From Shimazuella soli (lineage in GTDB: Bacteria > Bacillota > Bacilli > Thermoactinomycetales > Thermoactinomycetaceae): 64,000 nucleotides of DNA. Shown piece by piece: positions 42,013 to 50,268 of the stretch (positions are counted from its first letter, which is position 1; each line of letters opens with the position of its first letter). Both the position numbers and the translations under genes were made by a program. The stretch spans positions 186,001-250,000 of the forward strand of contig NZ_JAKWBN010000002.1 in the NCBI RefSeq assembly GCF_022511585.1. The letters are read 5' to 3'. The notes beneath the pieces were generated by a model, which was given only the letters and a program-made list of their open reading frames with translations, had not been told where the DNA came from and did no database searches.

Positions 42013-43314
42013 ATGAAACAATTTGATGTGGCAATCATTGGTGGAGGCATTGCAGGTTTGGTAGCAGCAATTGACTTGGCTCAGGCAGGTAAGTCTGTTG
42101 TGCTCTTGGAGAAGGCCAGTCAACTTGGTGGTCGGGCAATATCTGCCAAGAAAAACGGGGCTATTTTCGATCTTGGCGGTCATGCCACAATCAGGGGAGG
42201 GGCAATGGATGAAATCTTTCAAGATTTAGGTTTAAGAATAGATGGGGGATCTCCCTCGGCTAATATATCGTTTCTCTGGAACAATAAAGTATCCCATATA
42301 TTTAGATTTATTTTCTCTCGAAACCTGAGCTGGTTAGGTAAGAAGGAGTTTATGAAGTTTTATAATGCATTGACAAAAATCGATGCCGATTCCGTGCCAG
42401 CTATTAGTTTACAGAGTTGGATAGAACAAGAAATTAGCGATCCGATGGCTCGTCGAATTGCTTATGCCATGTTCCGGACAAGTTCGTACTCACACGCTCC
42501 AGATCACCAAATGGCTGGCCCCGCCATACGTACTGTAGCACGCACTACGAAAAAGAGCAGCATTGTCTATGTAAAGGATGGCTGGCAAACCTTGGTTGAT
42601 CAGCTTTACGAAAAAGCAGCTCGGTCAGGTGTCTCCATAATGACAGGAAAAAACGTAACGGAAATCGAGCATGATGGAGTCGTTCGGAAAATAAAGTTTG
42701 CTGATGGCCAAGAGATGGACATCATGTATGTGATTTCTGCCACCCCGCCCGCAGTAACCTCCCGACTCTTGGGAGATGCGGGAAGTAAGTCAATTTTACG
42801 TTGGGTGGAACAATCTCGTGTCATTAAGGCAGCAAGTTTGACTCTTAGTTTGAAGAGGCTTTCCGCACCAGATCATTTTGCGGTTTTGGGTTTGGATCAA
42901 CCCGTGTATTTCGTGAATCAATCGAAATTTACTCGACTAAGTGAAGATGGCACTTCAGTAGTGAACATTGTTAAATATAATGGCACTGGTGGAACAGACC
43001 CAAAAGCGGACGAACGATTTCTCGAGCAGATGATGGACTTGATCCAACCAGGCTGGCAGAAGGAAGTCGTCGCTAGACAATACCTTCCCAATATGGTTGC
43101 AGCCTATGACTATATGCACCTAGGCAGGGAAGATCGATTTCCGGGTCCGGCTGTACCCGAAATTGCAGGGCTTTACGTGGCGGGAGAGTGGGCCACCCAT
43201 GGAGAAAATTTGGCAGATGCTGCGGCGGCAAGCGGAAGACGTGCGGCACGGTGCGTGTTAGAAGAAATGGAGCAGATCGTAAGGGTGGTTGGAAATCCAT
43301 TTAGGTATGAGTAA
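42013..43314 (+). CDS. FAD-dependent oxidoreductase, copy 2
   Basis: A 433-residue tandem paralogue of the gene at 39636, with the same FAD motifs (VAIIGGGIAGLVAAIDLAQAG; GLYVAGEWATHGENLADAAAASGRRAA). The ends are nearly identical to copy 1, while the middle differs (RTSSYSHAPDHQMAGPAIRTV for RVASFVQAPDHQLAGPIIHQL), pointing to changed substrate contacts. The C-terminal tail is also different. It has its own ECF41 promoter 42 bases upstream and a sigma gene 25 bases downstream. Function is inferred only from the family. Confidence 0.88.
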   Translation: MKQFDVAIIGGGIAGLVAAIDLAQAGKSVVLLEKASQLGGRAISAKKNGAIFDLGGHATIRGGAMDEIFQDLGLRIDGGSPSANISFLWNNKVSHIFRFIFSRNLSWLGKKEFMKFYNALTKIDADSVPAISLQSWIEQEISDPMARRIAYAMFRTSSYSHAPDHQMAGPAIRTVARTTKKSSIVYVKDGWQTLVDQLYEKAARSGVSIMTGKNVTEIEHDGVVRKIKFADGQEMDIMYVISATPPAVTSRLLGDAGSKSILRWVEQSRVIKAASLTLSLKRLSAPDHFAVLGLDQPVYFVNQSKFTRLSEDGTSVVNIVKYNGTGGTDPKADERFLEQMMDLIQPGWQKEVVARQYLPNMVAAYDYMHLGREDRFPGPAVPEIAGLYVAGEWATHGENLADAAAASGRRAARCVLEEMEQIVRVVGNPFRYE

Positions 43315-43339
43315 TAGGAAGAAAGCGAGTGGCTACATC

Positions 43340-44224
43340 TTGGAAAACATAAAAACAGAACAATTCTATACCGAATACAAACCACTATTATTCTCCCTTG
43401 CTTACCGTATGCTGGGCAGTGTCGTGGATGCAGAAGATATTGTTCAAGAAGCTTTTTTAACCTTATACAAATCGGGTTCTGACCATATTCAAAATATGAA
43501 AGCATATCTGTGCAAAATCGTAACGAACCAGTGCCTCGAACTGCTTCGTTCTACAAGAAAACATCGGGAAAACTACATCGGGACTTGGCTGCCTGAACCA
43601 CTCGTGACAACAGCAAGTGAGGAAATGGATCCGATACAGTCCTACTTACAGAAGGAGTCAGTATCTACTGCTTATTTGCTGTTGTTGCAACAATTAACTT
43701 ATGTGGAACGAGCCGTTTTCCTGCTGCGCGAGGTGATGCAGTACGATTATGAAGAAATTGCTGACATCGTTGGCAAGAGCAGTGTGAACTGCCGGCAAAT
43801 ATTTCATCGAGCGAAACGCAGTCTTCATGGAAAAGATAATCCGAATCATGTGGATCACTTAGATCAGGAGCAAACCACTAACTTGGTGGAACAATTCATG
43901 CGTGCTCTTGCTTCTGGTGACGCGGCTAGGATCATGAAATTCTTATCGGCTGATGCAGTACTGATCACAGATGGGGGTGGCAAAGTAAAGGCACAACTGC
44001 AGCCTCTTCTTGGGCATATACGAATTTCCGATTTGGCATCGAACTTTTTGAAAAAACTGTCTGGAAACTTAACTTACCGTATCAAGATGGTAAATGGCCT
44101 GCCTGGAATCGTGTTATATATGGATGGGAAAACATTGACTGTCATTTCATTCCAGATTTTTGATGGACACATTGCTAATCTTTACTTTGTTATAAACCCA
44201 GATAAATTGACACATGTGTTTTAG
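43340..44224 (+). CDS. ECF41-group sigma factor, copy 2
   Basis: A 294-residue tandem paralogue of the sigma factor at 40965, with WLPEP, DGGG and NPDKL (INPDKLTHVF) conserved. Regions 2 and 4 are almost unchanged, including the recognition helix VGKSSVNCRQIFHRAKRSLH, so both should read the same promoters. The differences lie mainly in the SnoaL-like domain, the sensory part. The start at TTG 43340 corresponds to copy 1. A longer frame from 43289 overlaps the oxidoreductase. The ribosome site (GCGAGTGG) is weaker than in copy 1. Confidence 0.92.
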   Translation: MENIKTEQFYTEYKPLLFSLAYRMLGSVVDAEDIVQEAFLTLYKSGSDHIQNMKAYLCKIVTNQCLELLRSTRKHRENYIGTWLPEPLVTTASEEMDPIQSYLQKESVSTAYLLLLQQLTYVERAVFLLREVMQYDYEEIADIVGKSSVNCRQIFHRAKRSLHGKDNPNHVDHLDQEQTTNLVEQFMRALASGDAARIMKFLSADAVLITDGGGKVKAQLQPLLGHIRISDLASNFLKKLSGNLTYRIKMVNGLPGIVLYMDGKTLTVISFQIFDGHIANLYFVINPDKLTHVF

Positions 44225-44321
44225 AGAAATGGTTTCACATATTTGATAAATTGTTTACATCTATGTATATCCGCGGTTCTATGTACTATTTGGACTATTA
44301 TAGAAAAAAATTATTAAAAAG

Positions 44322-44348
44322 TGTCACAAAACTACATCATTCCCCGTC
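44322..44348 (+). promoter_or_regulatory. ECF41-type promoter, unit 3
   Basis: TGTCACA (44322-44328), 16-base spacer, CGTC (44345-44348). It lies exactly 2,377 bases after the unit 2 promoter, but the oxidoreductase that should follow is missing and an SRPBCC gene takes its place. Confidence 0.85.
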
Positions 44349-44390
44349 TTAGTTTATGAAAGAAAAACAGTAAAGGAAGGCAGGGATAAT

Positions 44391-44444
44391 GGAGAGCGAG
44401 CATTAGATCGTCTGGAAGTGTATTTGAACGAAATATCTAAATGA
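44391..44444 (+). pseudogene. C-terminal remnant of an SRPBCC-like gene
   Basis: Frame GERALDRLEVYLNEISK and a stop, directly after the leader that in units 1 and 2 leads into the oxidoreductase start. The helix ALDRLEVYL is like the C-terminal helix of AHSA1/SRPBCC proteins, and the intact SRPBCC gene begins 18 bases later, so it looks like a deletion scar. Confidence 0.4.
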
Positions 44445-44462
44445 TTTTTTAGGAGGAACCAC

Positions 44463-44969
44463 GTGTCCAACCAAGTAGAATTAGTTATCACGCGTATCCT
44501 TGATGCACCTAGTGAGCTCGTATTCCAAGTTTTTACGAAGCCTGAGCATCTGAAAAATTGGTGGGGCAATAAAGGCTTTGAGATGAATGTCGCTAAGTTA
44601 GATCATCTTCGTCCAGGAGGTCGTTTTCATTTCTGCCAGAAATCTCCTGATGGCATAGAAATGTGGGGTAAGTTTGTTTATCGTGAGGTTGACGAGCCAG
44701 AAAAGCTTGTGTTCATCAACTCTTTTTCCGATGAAGAGGGCAATACGATTTATGCTCCACATTATACCACATATCCAATAGAATTCCTTAATACTTTGAC
44801 GTTTACTGAGGATGAAGGTAAAACAACCATCACCATGCGTGTGAGTCCCTTGTCTGCCACAGAGGAGGAGATCAAGGTCTTCGAGGATGGACAGGAGTTG
44901 TCTCAACAAGCATATGCTGGACTTTTTGACCAGCTAGAAGACTATTTGGCAGGTATGGTTTCGTTTTAA
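44463..44969 (+). CDS. SRPBCC-domain (AHSA1-type) protein
   Basis: A 168-residue protein of the START/Bet v1-like fold: ITRILDAPSELVFQVFTKPEHLKNWWG at the N-terminus, GGRFHFCQKSPDG near residue 55, and a C-terminal helix AYAGLFDQLEDYLA. The fold has a large ligand pocket. Start is GTG behind AGGAGGAACCAC. An ECF41-type promoter lies about 115 bases upstream, where a third oxidoreductase would be expected, so this gene has probably been captured into the ECF41 regulon. The ligand is unknown. Confidence 0.82.
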   Translation: MSNQVELVITRILDAPSELVFQVFTKPEHLKNWWGNKGFEMNVAKLDHLRPGGRFHFCQKSPDGIEMWGKFVYREVDEPEKLVFINSFSDEEGNTIYAPHYTTYPIEFLNTLTFTEDEGKTTITMRVSPLSATEEEIKVFEDGQELSQQAYAGLFDQLEDYLAGMVSF

Positions 44970-45186
44970 ATCAAACAGACCAACACCATCTGTTTTTTCT
45001 ATTCTACTGGAACCTTCGTTTGCAAAAAGGATGTGCCTTTGTGTGAAATTCCAGAAGATAATTCAAATGAAAACATTATGACCGGAAATCATTTTCCTAA
45101 CAATAGGTATTTACGAAATAGTTTGCGCTTCGGATAGCAAAAGCATGAGAAAGATCTTTTTTTATGCCCCAATTGGAGGACATATT

Positions 45187-46380
45187 ATGAAAAGAATTGT
45201 TATTGTTGGCAGTGGATTTGCTGGTACTTGGAGCGCACTTAGTGCTGCAAGACAATTAAATCAGTTTAATATAAGTTCAGATGAAGTAAAAATACAAGTT
45301 GTGAATCGGGATGCCTATCTTGGGATTCGTCCGCGTTTTTATGAAAAAAATCCGCAAAACTACCGGTTTCCGTTAGAAAAAGTTTTCAAGCCCACTGGAG
45401 TTGATTTTATCCAAGGAGAAGTGGAAAAAATCAATACGGAATCCCAGGTAGTAACTATAAATCGACAAGAAAAATTAACTATCCATTATGACCGCTTGAT
45501 TTATACAGCAGGCAGTCAATTGATTCGTCCAAATATCCAAGGATTTCAACACTCCTTCTCTGTTGATACTTTGCAGGATGCTGTAAAACTGGATCAACAT
45601 ATACACCAATTACCTTCCTTATCTACCGATGAGGGAAAATATACAGTAGTAGTTGTTGGAGCAGGATTTGCTGGACTGGAAGTTGCTACTGAAATGGTAT
45701 CTCGTATCCAAGAAATCGCAAAAAAAGAAAAGAAAGAATCAGAAGCAAAAGTGATTTTAATAGAAAGAGCTTCTGTTGTAGGACCAGAATTAGGGGCTAA
45801 TCCTCGACCTATCATTGAACAAGCATTACAGGAATTAAATATAGAAGTTCATACAAATGAGACTGTCAGTGAAATGACTGAACAAGGTATCGTTTTACAG
45901 AATGGAAAACGAATTCCTGCTGCTACTGTTATCTGGACTGCTGGATTACAAGCTAATCCATTGGCTAAATGGTTTCCTGTAGAAAAAGATCATTTGGGAC
46001 GATTGTCCGTTGATTCCTATCTAAAGGTGGAAGGAATCAACTCTGTTTTTGCTGCTGGAGATGCAGTAAAAGCTAGAACGGATGATCATCATTTTTCACT
46101 CATGTCTTGTCAACATGCAAATCCTCAAGGCAGGGTTGCTGGGCATAATGCGGTTTGCGACTTATTAGGCATAGACGAAAAAATTCCATACCGACAGGAA
46201 GGATATAAAACGGGATTAGATTTAGGTGCGTGGGGAGCACTGATAACTAGTGGATGGGACAGAGTTCCGGTTATGCAAAAAGAAGAAGCAAAAAAGGTAA
46301 AAAGAGGAGTTAACCAAGCGATCTATCCACCTAGTTCTGAAAATCGGGATGAGATTTTTGCAGCAGCAGAGCTATTATAA
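45187..46380 (+). CDS. Type II NADH dehydrogenase-like pyridine nucleotide oxidoreductase
   Basis: A 397-residue flavoprotein with two dinucleotide folds: FAD site IVIVGSGFAGTWSALSAARQ at residues 4-23, and NADH site VVVVGAGFAGLEVATEMV near 155. The motif TAGSQLIRP near 110 and VFAAGDAVKARTDD near 290 are typical. It probably passes electrons from NADH to quinone without pumping protons. It lacks a clear C-terminal membrane helix, so it could instead serve another acceptor. The ATG at 45187 is seven bases behind GGAGG. It is a single-gene unit. Confidence 0.85.
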   Translation: MKRIVIVGSGFAGTWSALSAARQLNQFNISSDEVKIQVVNRDAYLGIRPRFYEKNPQNYRFPLEKVFKPTGVDFIQGEVEKINTESQVVTINRQEKLTIHYDRLIYTAGSQLIRPNIQGFQHSFSVDTLQDAVKLDQHIHQLPSLSTDEGKYTVVVVGAGFAGLEVATEMVSRIQEIAKKEKKESEAKVILIERASVVGPELGANPRPIIEQALQELNIEVHTNETVSEMTEQGIVLQNGKRIPAATVIWTAGLQANPLAKWFPVEKDHLGRLSVDSYLKVEGINSVFAAGDAVKARTDDHHFSLMSCQHANPQGRVAGHNAVCDLLGIDEKIPYRQEGYKTGLDLGAWGALITSGWDRVPVMQKEEAKKVKRGVNQAIYPPSSENRDEIFAAAELL

Positions 46381-46519
46381 GTAAAGTTCATTCCGAAATG
46401 AAAATGAAATTGGGATTATGGAAAATACCAACGAAAGAAGTTTGAATGGAAAGACAATGAGATTTGAAGAGATAAAGCAAGTTGCTTAAATCTATCAACA
46501 AAACCTAGGAGATGAAAAT

Positions 46520-47146
46520 ATGTCTAATGTATTGTTCGTAAAAGTAAATGATCGCCCTGTGGAACAAGCTGTAAGTGTCCAAATGTACGCAGCATTTTTA
46601 GATGCATATAAGGAAACAAATCCATCAGATACGGTTACAGAGATTGATTTGTTCAAAGAAAATATCCCTTATTATGGAAATGATGCCATAACAGGTCTGT
46701 ATAAAGTCTCTCAACAGGCACCATTAACAGAAGCCGAAGATCAAATGGTGAAGGTTATTAATAAATACATGGATCAATTTTTAGCCGCTGATAAAGTTGT
46801 CATCGCTTTTCCGACGTGGAATCTTACTGTGCCTGCTCCGCTAATGACGTATATTTCTTATCTTGCTCAAACTGGAAAAACATTTAAGTATACAGCAGAA
46901 GGCCCTGTTGGGCTTATTACCGACAAAAAGATTATGCTGCTTAACGCCCGAGGAGGTAATTATTCTTTGGAATCCACACAACTTATGGAGTTTGCTTGCA
47001 AACCAACTAAGTCGGTTTTCTCTGGATTAATGGGAGCATCGGTAGAAGAAGTAATAATTGAGGGGCATCAACATCATCCAGATCGTGCGTCAGAAATCAT
47101 TCAATCAGGGTTAGAGAAAACAAAGAAAGTAGCAGCAAGTTTCTAA
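46520..47146 (+). CDS. FMN-dependent NADH-azoreductase / quinone reductase (second copy)
   Basis: A 208-residue paralogue of the enzyme at 28097 (MSNVLFVKVNDRPVEQAVSVQMYAAFLDAY; FAFPTWNLTVPAPLMTYISYLAQTGKTF; LNARGGNYS). It reduces quinones or azo compounds with NADH. Compared with the other copy, the substrate loop around residue 160 differs (ESTQLMEFACKPTKSVFSG instead of SERAASEMAVNLVLSNLQ). AGGAG precedes the ATG. A terminator follows at 47270. It is not linked to sodA. Confidence 0.9.
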   Translation: MSNVLFVKVNDRPVEQAVSVQMYAAFLDAYKETNPSDTVTEIDLFKENIPYYGNDAITGLYKVSQQAPLTEAEDQMVKVINKYMDQFLAADKVVIAFPTWNLTVPAPLMTYISYLAQTGKTFKYTAEGPVGLITDKKIMLLNARGGNYSLESTQLMEFACKPTKSVFSGLMGASVEEVIIEGHQHHPDRASEIIQSGLEKTKKVAASF

Positions 47147-47269
47147 GGATATATATTTAATTGGGTTTGTACATTATTAAACGAAGCATTTAGAATCACC
47201 ATATAAAGCTAGCAACAAAAAGAACTTCTGCAATAAGTAAAGACCTCTAAGTCTTTAAAGTTATCTTTT

Positions 47270-47294
47270 GGGAGCCTAATAGGCTCTTTTTTTA
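47270..47294 (+). terminator. Terminator after the second azoreductase
   Basis: GAGCCT / AGGCTC stem with an AAT loop and a run of seven T. Confidence 0.85.
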
Positions 47295-47343
47295 TCATTA
47301 AGAACCTACTATCCTTTACATATGCCATATGGGAGAATTGTTG

Positions 47344-47373
47344 TTGCCTGAAGTATACAAAAACACCTAAAAT
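47344..47373 (+). promoter_or_regulatory. Promoter of the first GC-rich membrane-protein gene
   Basis: TTGCCT, 18-base spacer and TAAAAT, in a region duplicated at 47884. The -10 is the same as in the HU promoters. Confidence 0.45.
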
Positions 47374-47407
47374 AAAGGTAAGTAATATTGAGCGCTGGAG
47401 TTTTCTC

Positions 47408-47755
47408 ATGAAGATCAATCTTTCCACTCGATCTGCCAAGGTGCTGGATGTGGTGTGGGAAATCTTGAAGTACATCAAGTTTCTGTGCTTCAACGTTCGT
47501 CACCCCTTTGGGTATCTGGTTTTCCCTGCTGTGGGAGCTGTTGTAGGAAACTGGTTCCCTCAACTGGCTTCTTGGGAGAAGCTTCTTATCACAGGAGGGA
47601 TCGGTCTCTTCTTCATCCACCTTGGAGTTTCCGGTTCCCAGTGGTTTGGTGACAAGAGGAATCGAAAGAACTATCCCTTCGTGTACATCTTCATCTATGG
47701 CTTCTTCTTCCACCGGATCAATGAGGCCAAGAAGAAGATGGAGAAGGAGGCGTAG
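47408..47755 (+). CDS. Small membrane protein of foreign composition, copy 1
   Basis: A 115-residue protein with three likely membrane spans (about residues 37-53, 60-78, 93-105) and a basic C-terminus (NEAKKKMEKEA). It starts MKINLSTRSAKVLDVVWEIL behind GCTGGAG. The gene is richer in G and C than its neighbours and prefers CTC, TTC and AAG codons, so it looks transferred. A paralogue follows 200 bases on, with the same leader and downstream hairpin. Function and family are unrecognised; a toxin, immunity or phage-derived membrane protein is possible. Confidence 0.6.
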   Translation: MKINLSTRSAKVLDVVWEILKYIKFLCFNVRHPFGYLVFPAVGAVVGNWFPQLASWEKLLITGGIGLFFIHLGVSGSQWFGDKRNRKNYPFVYIFIYGFFFHRINEAKKKMEKEA

Positions 47756-47773
47756 AGCCTCTGAGCGTTCACA

Positions 47774-47822
47774 GGTGGTTTCTCGAGTCCCTGTTCACGA
47801 CGGGTCGATTCGAGAAACCGCC
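47774..47822 (+). terminator. Hairpin after membrane-protein copy 1
   Basis: Arms GGTGGTTTCTCGAG / TCGAGAAACCGCC, duplicated almost unchanged at 48351-48399. No strong T run follows. Confidence 0.6.
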
Positions 47823-47883
47823 GTTCATTTATAACATAAAATTTGTCAACAAGCACTGGTAATTTTCCAGTGTTTATTTGTTG

Positions 47884-47912
47884 TTGTTTGAGTATACAAA
47901 AAAACTTAAAAT
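47884..47912 (+). promoter_or_regulatory. Promoter of membrane-protein copy 2
   Basis: TTGTTT, 17-base spacer and TAAAAT, in the duplicated leader. Confidence 0.45.
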
Positions 47913-47954
47913 AGAAGTAATCGGTAATATCCGTTTCGAGCGCTGGAGGCTCTC

Positions 47955-48341
47955 ATGAAGATCAATCTTCCCACTTGGCTCACCAAGGCACTGGCTGTAC
48001 TGTGGGAAATTCTGAAGTACATCGTGAATCTGTACTTTGAGTTCCTCAGTACTTTGGGGGTGTATGCAGTAGTACCAGCTTTCTACTGCGTACTCGGTCT
48101 TGCGTACTGGTTCCCGCTGTCTCCAGGGGAGAAGTTCCTTATCTTCGGAGCGGCCTGTCTCTTCTTTCAACACCTTCAGTACTCTGTTTTCCGCTGGTTC
48201 CATATGAAGAAGTTCAATCAGGTGAAGCAAAATGGAGTGGAGTATCCCTTCATGTCCATCTTCATCTTCGGTTTCCTCTACTTCCACTGGTGCAATGAGG
48301 CCAAGAAGATGATGAAGGAAGATAGGGTGAAGAGTCTCTGA
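47955..48341 (+). CDS. Small membrane protein of foreign composition, copy 2
   Basis: A 128-residue paralogue of the previous gene: MKINLPTWLTKALAVLWEIL at the start, hydrophobic spans near 36-53, 61-82 and 100-113, and a basic tail (NEAKKMMKEDRVKSL). The order of spans and the ends are shared, but the middle has diverged and holds a histidine/basic stretch (RWFHMKKFNQVKQN). The leader, start context (GAGCGCTGGAG) and downstream hairpin are nearly the same as in copy 1, so the pair is a tandem duplication of about 550 bp. Codon use is foreign. Function unknown. Confidence 0.6.
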   Translation: MKINLPTWLTKALAVLWEILKYIVNLYFEFLSTLGVYAVVPAFYCVLGLAYWFPLSPGEKFLIFGAACLFFQHLQYSVFRWFHMKKFNQVKQNGVEYPFMSIFIFGFLYFHWCNEAKKMMKEDRVKSL

Positions 48342-48350
48342 GCGTTCATA

Positions 48351-48399
48351 GGTGGTTTCTTGAGTCCCTGTTCATCACAGGTCGATTCGAGAAACCGCT
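48351..48399 (+). terminator. Hairpin after membrane-protein copy 2
   Basis: Second copy of the GGTGGTTTCT... / GAGAAACCGCTG-type stem. Confidence 0.55.
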
Positions 48400-48577
48400 G
48401 CTCATTTATGACATAAAATTTATCAACACAAGCACTGGTAAATGGAAATTCGAGCTTTAAAATAATAATAAAGAGTAAATAATTCTTGAGATAGAAGGTT
48501 TTTTTGATTATCCTATAAGTAAGATAAATAGCCAAATCTACTCTATTAATTTGAAAAGTGAAAAGAGGTCTTCATCT

Positions 48578-49687
48578 ATGTCAGGAGTGCGTTTAAATAA
48601 CATCTACAAACGTTATGGAGATACTACCACCATTGATAATTTGGATTTGGAGATAAAAGATAAAGAGTTTCTCGTATTAGTAGGACCATCTGGATGTGGG
48701 AAAACAACGACACTGCGGATGATTGCTGGGTTAGAAGAGATTTCAGAAGGGGAACTGTACATCGGTGACCGCCTCGTAAATGATGTTCATCCAAAAGATC
48801 GGGATATTGCTATGGTTTTTCAAAGCTATGCCCTTTATCCCCATATGACTTGTTATGAGAATATGTCATTTGCTCTGAGATTGAAGAAGACCCCTAAAAA
48901 AGAGATTGATGAGAGAGTAAGAGAAGCTGCTAAAATCCTCGATATTGAGCATCTATTAGACCGCAAGCCGAAAGCGCTTTCAGGCGGTCAACGTCAACGG
49001 GTTGCGTTAGGTCGTGCGATTGTCCGCGAACCTGCGGTGTTTTTAATGGATGAACCACTGTCTAACTTAGATGCGAAATTACGTGTACAAATGCGTACCG
49101 AAATTAGTAAACTGCATCAACGTCTTCAAACTACCGTTATTTACGTTACTCATGATCAAACGGAAGCGATGACGATGGGAACACGAATTGTGGTCATGAA
49201 AGATGGAGTAATCCAGCAGGTAGATACACCGACAGAAATCTATCAACGACCTGCAAATCAATTTGTGGCAAGTTTTATCGGTTCTCCAGCAATGAACTTT
49301 GTAAAAGGGAAGCTTCGGGAAGAGGGACAAGAACTTTTCTTTGATACTGTCAATGGAAAAGTGAAGTTTCCAGAGGGCCGGTCTTCTATCCTTCGCCAAA
49401 AAGGATATATTGGCAAAGAAGTGGTTTTAGGTATTCGTCCAGAGGCATTACATGATGAACCAGTTGTGATGGATACGCTAAAAGATAGTATCTTCCAAGC
49501 GAATATTGATGTGGTAGAAAACATGGGTTCCGAAATGTTTCTCTATGTGAGCGGTTTTGGAGATGATTCATTGACCGCAAGGGTAAGTGCCCGTACTCCA
49601 TTTACACCAAACAGCTCTATTCAGTTAGCAATCGATATGAATAAAACGCATATATTTGATCAGGACACAGAAGAGCGTGTCATCTAG
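48578..49687 (+). CDS. msmX: Sugar ABC transporter ATPase, MsmX/UgpC type
   Basis: A 369-residue ATPase. Residues 1-235 are the nucleotide-binding domain with Walker [10 protein letters not shown] (37-45), signature [14 protein letters not shown] (about 138), Walker [13 protein letters not shown] and switch His in THDQTEAM. The rest is the TOBE/MalK-type regulatory domain ([13 protein letters not shown]). In Bacillus, MsmX energises several sugar importers that lack an ATPase. The sugar operon at 57-62 kb has none, so this is its likely ATPase; that is inference. The ATG at 48578 follows AGAGG. A terminator follows. Confidence 0.9.
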   Translation: MSGVRLNNIYKRYGDTTTIDNLDLEIKDKEFLVLVGPSGCGKTTTLRMIAGLEEISEGELYIGDRLVNDVHPKDRDIAMVFQSYALYPHMTCYENMSFALRLKKTPKKEIDERVREAAKILDIEHLLDRKPKALSGGQRQRVALGRAIVREPAVFLMDEPLSNLDAKLRVQMRTEISKLHQRLQTTVIYVTHDQTEAMTMGTRIVVMKDGVIQQVDTPTEIYQRPANQFVASFIGSPAMNFVKGKLREEGQELFFDTVNGKVKFPEGRSSILRQKGYIGKEVVLGIRPEALHDEPVVMDTLKDSIFQANIDVVENMGSEMFLYVSGFGDDSLTARVSARTPFTPNSSIQLAIDMNKTHIFDQDTEERVI

Positions 49688-49696
49688 TTTCATCCT

Positions 49697-49717
49697 CCTT
49701 CTAAAGAAGGGGTTTTT
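49697..49717 (+). terminator. Terminator of msmX
   Basis: CCTTCT / AGAAGG stem followed by GG and a run of six T. Confidence 0.85.
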
Positions 49718-49767
49718 TGTTTGGTGATATCGGAATATATAAAATAAACTTTCTCTTATATAGGTGC

Positions 49768-49798
49768 TTGCATTAGAGTTCACTCTAAAGTATATAGT
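49768..49798 (+). promoter_or_regulatory. MerR-type promoter with 19-base spacer and operator dyad
   Basis: TTGCAT (49768), exactly 19 bases, TATAGT (49793). The spacer carries the perfect dyad TTAGAGT-TC-ACTCTAA (49773-49788). An over-long spacer with a dyad inside is the hallmark of MerR-activated promoters. A similar element recurs at 50232. Confidence 0.7.
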
Positions 49799-49858
49799 TA
49801 CACCATAAGCAAGAACAAGAGAAAAACAACAGGAAAAACACAAAAGGAGCCGATCGAA

Positions 49859-50245
49859 ATGACAGAAGAAACAAGATTTGAACGTGGACTAGCAAAATTA
49901 GCAGAGGTGGACGGAAAAGCAGGGAATGATGTAGTAAGTCCCTTAGGAGATTTGGGAAAATACATTGTAGAGTTTGCCTTTGGAGATATTTACAGCCGAG
50001 AAGGATTGAGTCTAAGAGAAAGGGAAATTGCCACGATCGCAATGTTGACAGTATTAGCAGGAAGAGAACCCCAGCTAAAAGTACACATTGGCGGAGGATT
50101 AAATGTAGGTCTTACTCCTGAAGAGATAGAAGAAGTTATTATCCAAACCGTGCCTTACTCCGGTTTCCCCACAGCTATTAATGCACTCCATACACTAAAA
50201 CAAATGATAAAAGAAGAAAGTAATAAAAGCCATACATTAGAGTGA
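49859..50245 (+). CDS. Carboxymuconolactone-decarboxylase (CMD/AhpD-like) family protein
   Basis: A 128-residue all-helical protein with the CMD core: LSLREREIATIAMLTVLAGREPQLKVHIGGGLNVGLTPEEIEEVIIQTVPYSGFP. The CXXC pair of AhpD peroxidase partners is absent, so it belongs to the decarboxylase-like branch, with the His in VHIGG as the likely active residue. The closest context is Bacillus YraC beside the aldehyde regulator AdhR. AAAGGAG precedes the ATG, and a MerR-type promoter stands upstream. A MerR gene and an SDR follow, so it is probably an aldehyde or electrophile response unit. Confidence 0.85.
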   Translation: MTEETRFERGLAKLAEVDGKAGNDVVSPLGDLGKYIVEFAFGDIYSREGLSLREREIATIAMLTVLAGREPQLKVHIGGGLNVGLTPEEIEEVIIQTVPYSGFPTAINALHTLKQMIKEESNKSHTLE

Positions 50246-50262
50246 ACTTAAAGGTGTATACT
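50232..50262 (+). promoter_or_regulatory. Second MerR-type promoter, inside the CMD 3' end
   Basis: ATACAT (50232), 19-base spacer, TATACT (50257). The spacer has TTAGAGT-GA-ACTTAA, a degenerate copy of the dyad at 49773. Its expected start point falls on or next to the ATG of merR at 50269. Confidence 0.45.
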
Positions 50263-50268
50263 AAATAT

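Noticed and set aside
45594-45815. Antisense frame in the NDH-2 gene, and similar shadows in uvrC, lcfA and the ABC genes
   Set aside because: No ribosome sites or protein-like composition; all lie within well-supported genes on the other strand.
49768-49798. ECF41 control of the CMD gene, since CMD proteins are classic ECF41 partners
   Set aside because: No TGTCACA-N16-CGTC element lies upstream; the promoter is clearly of MerR type.
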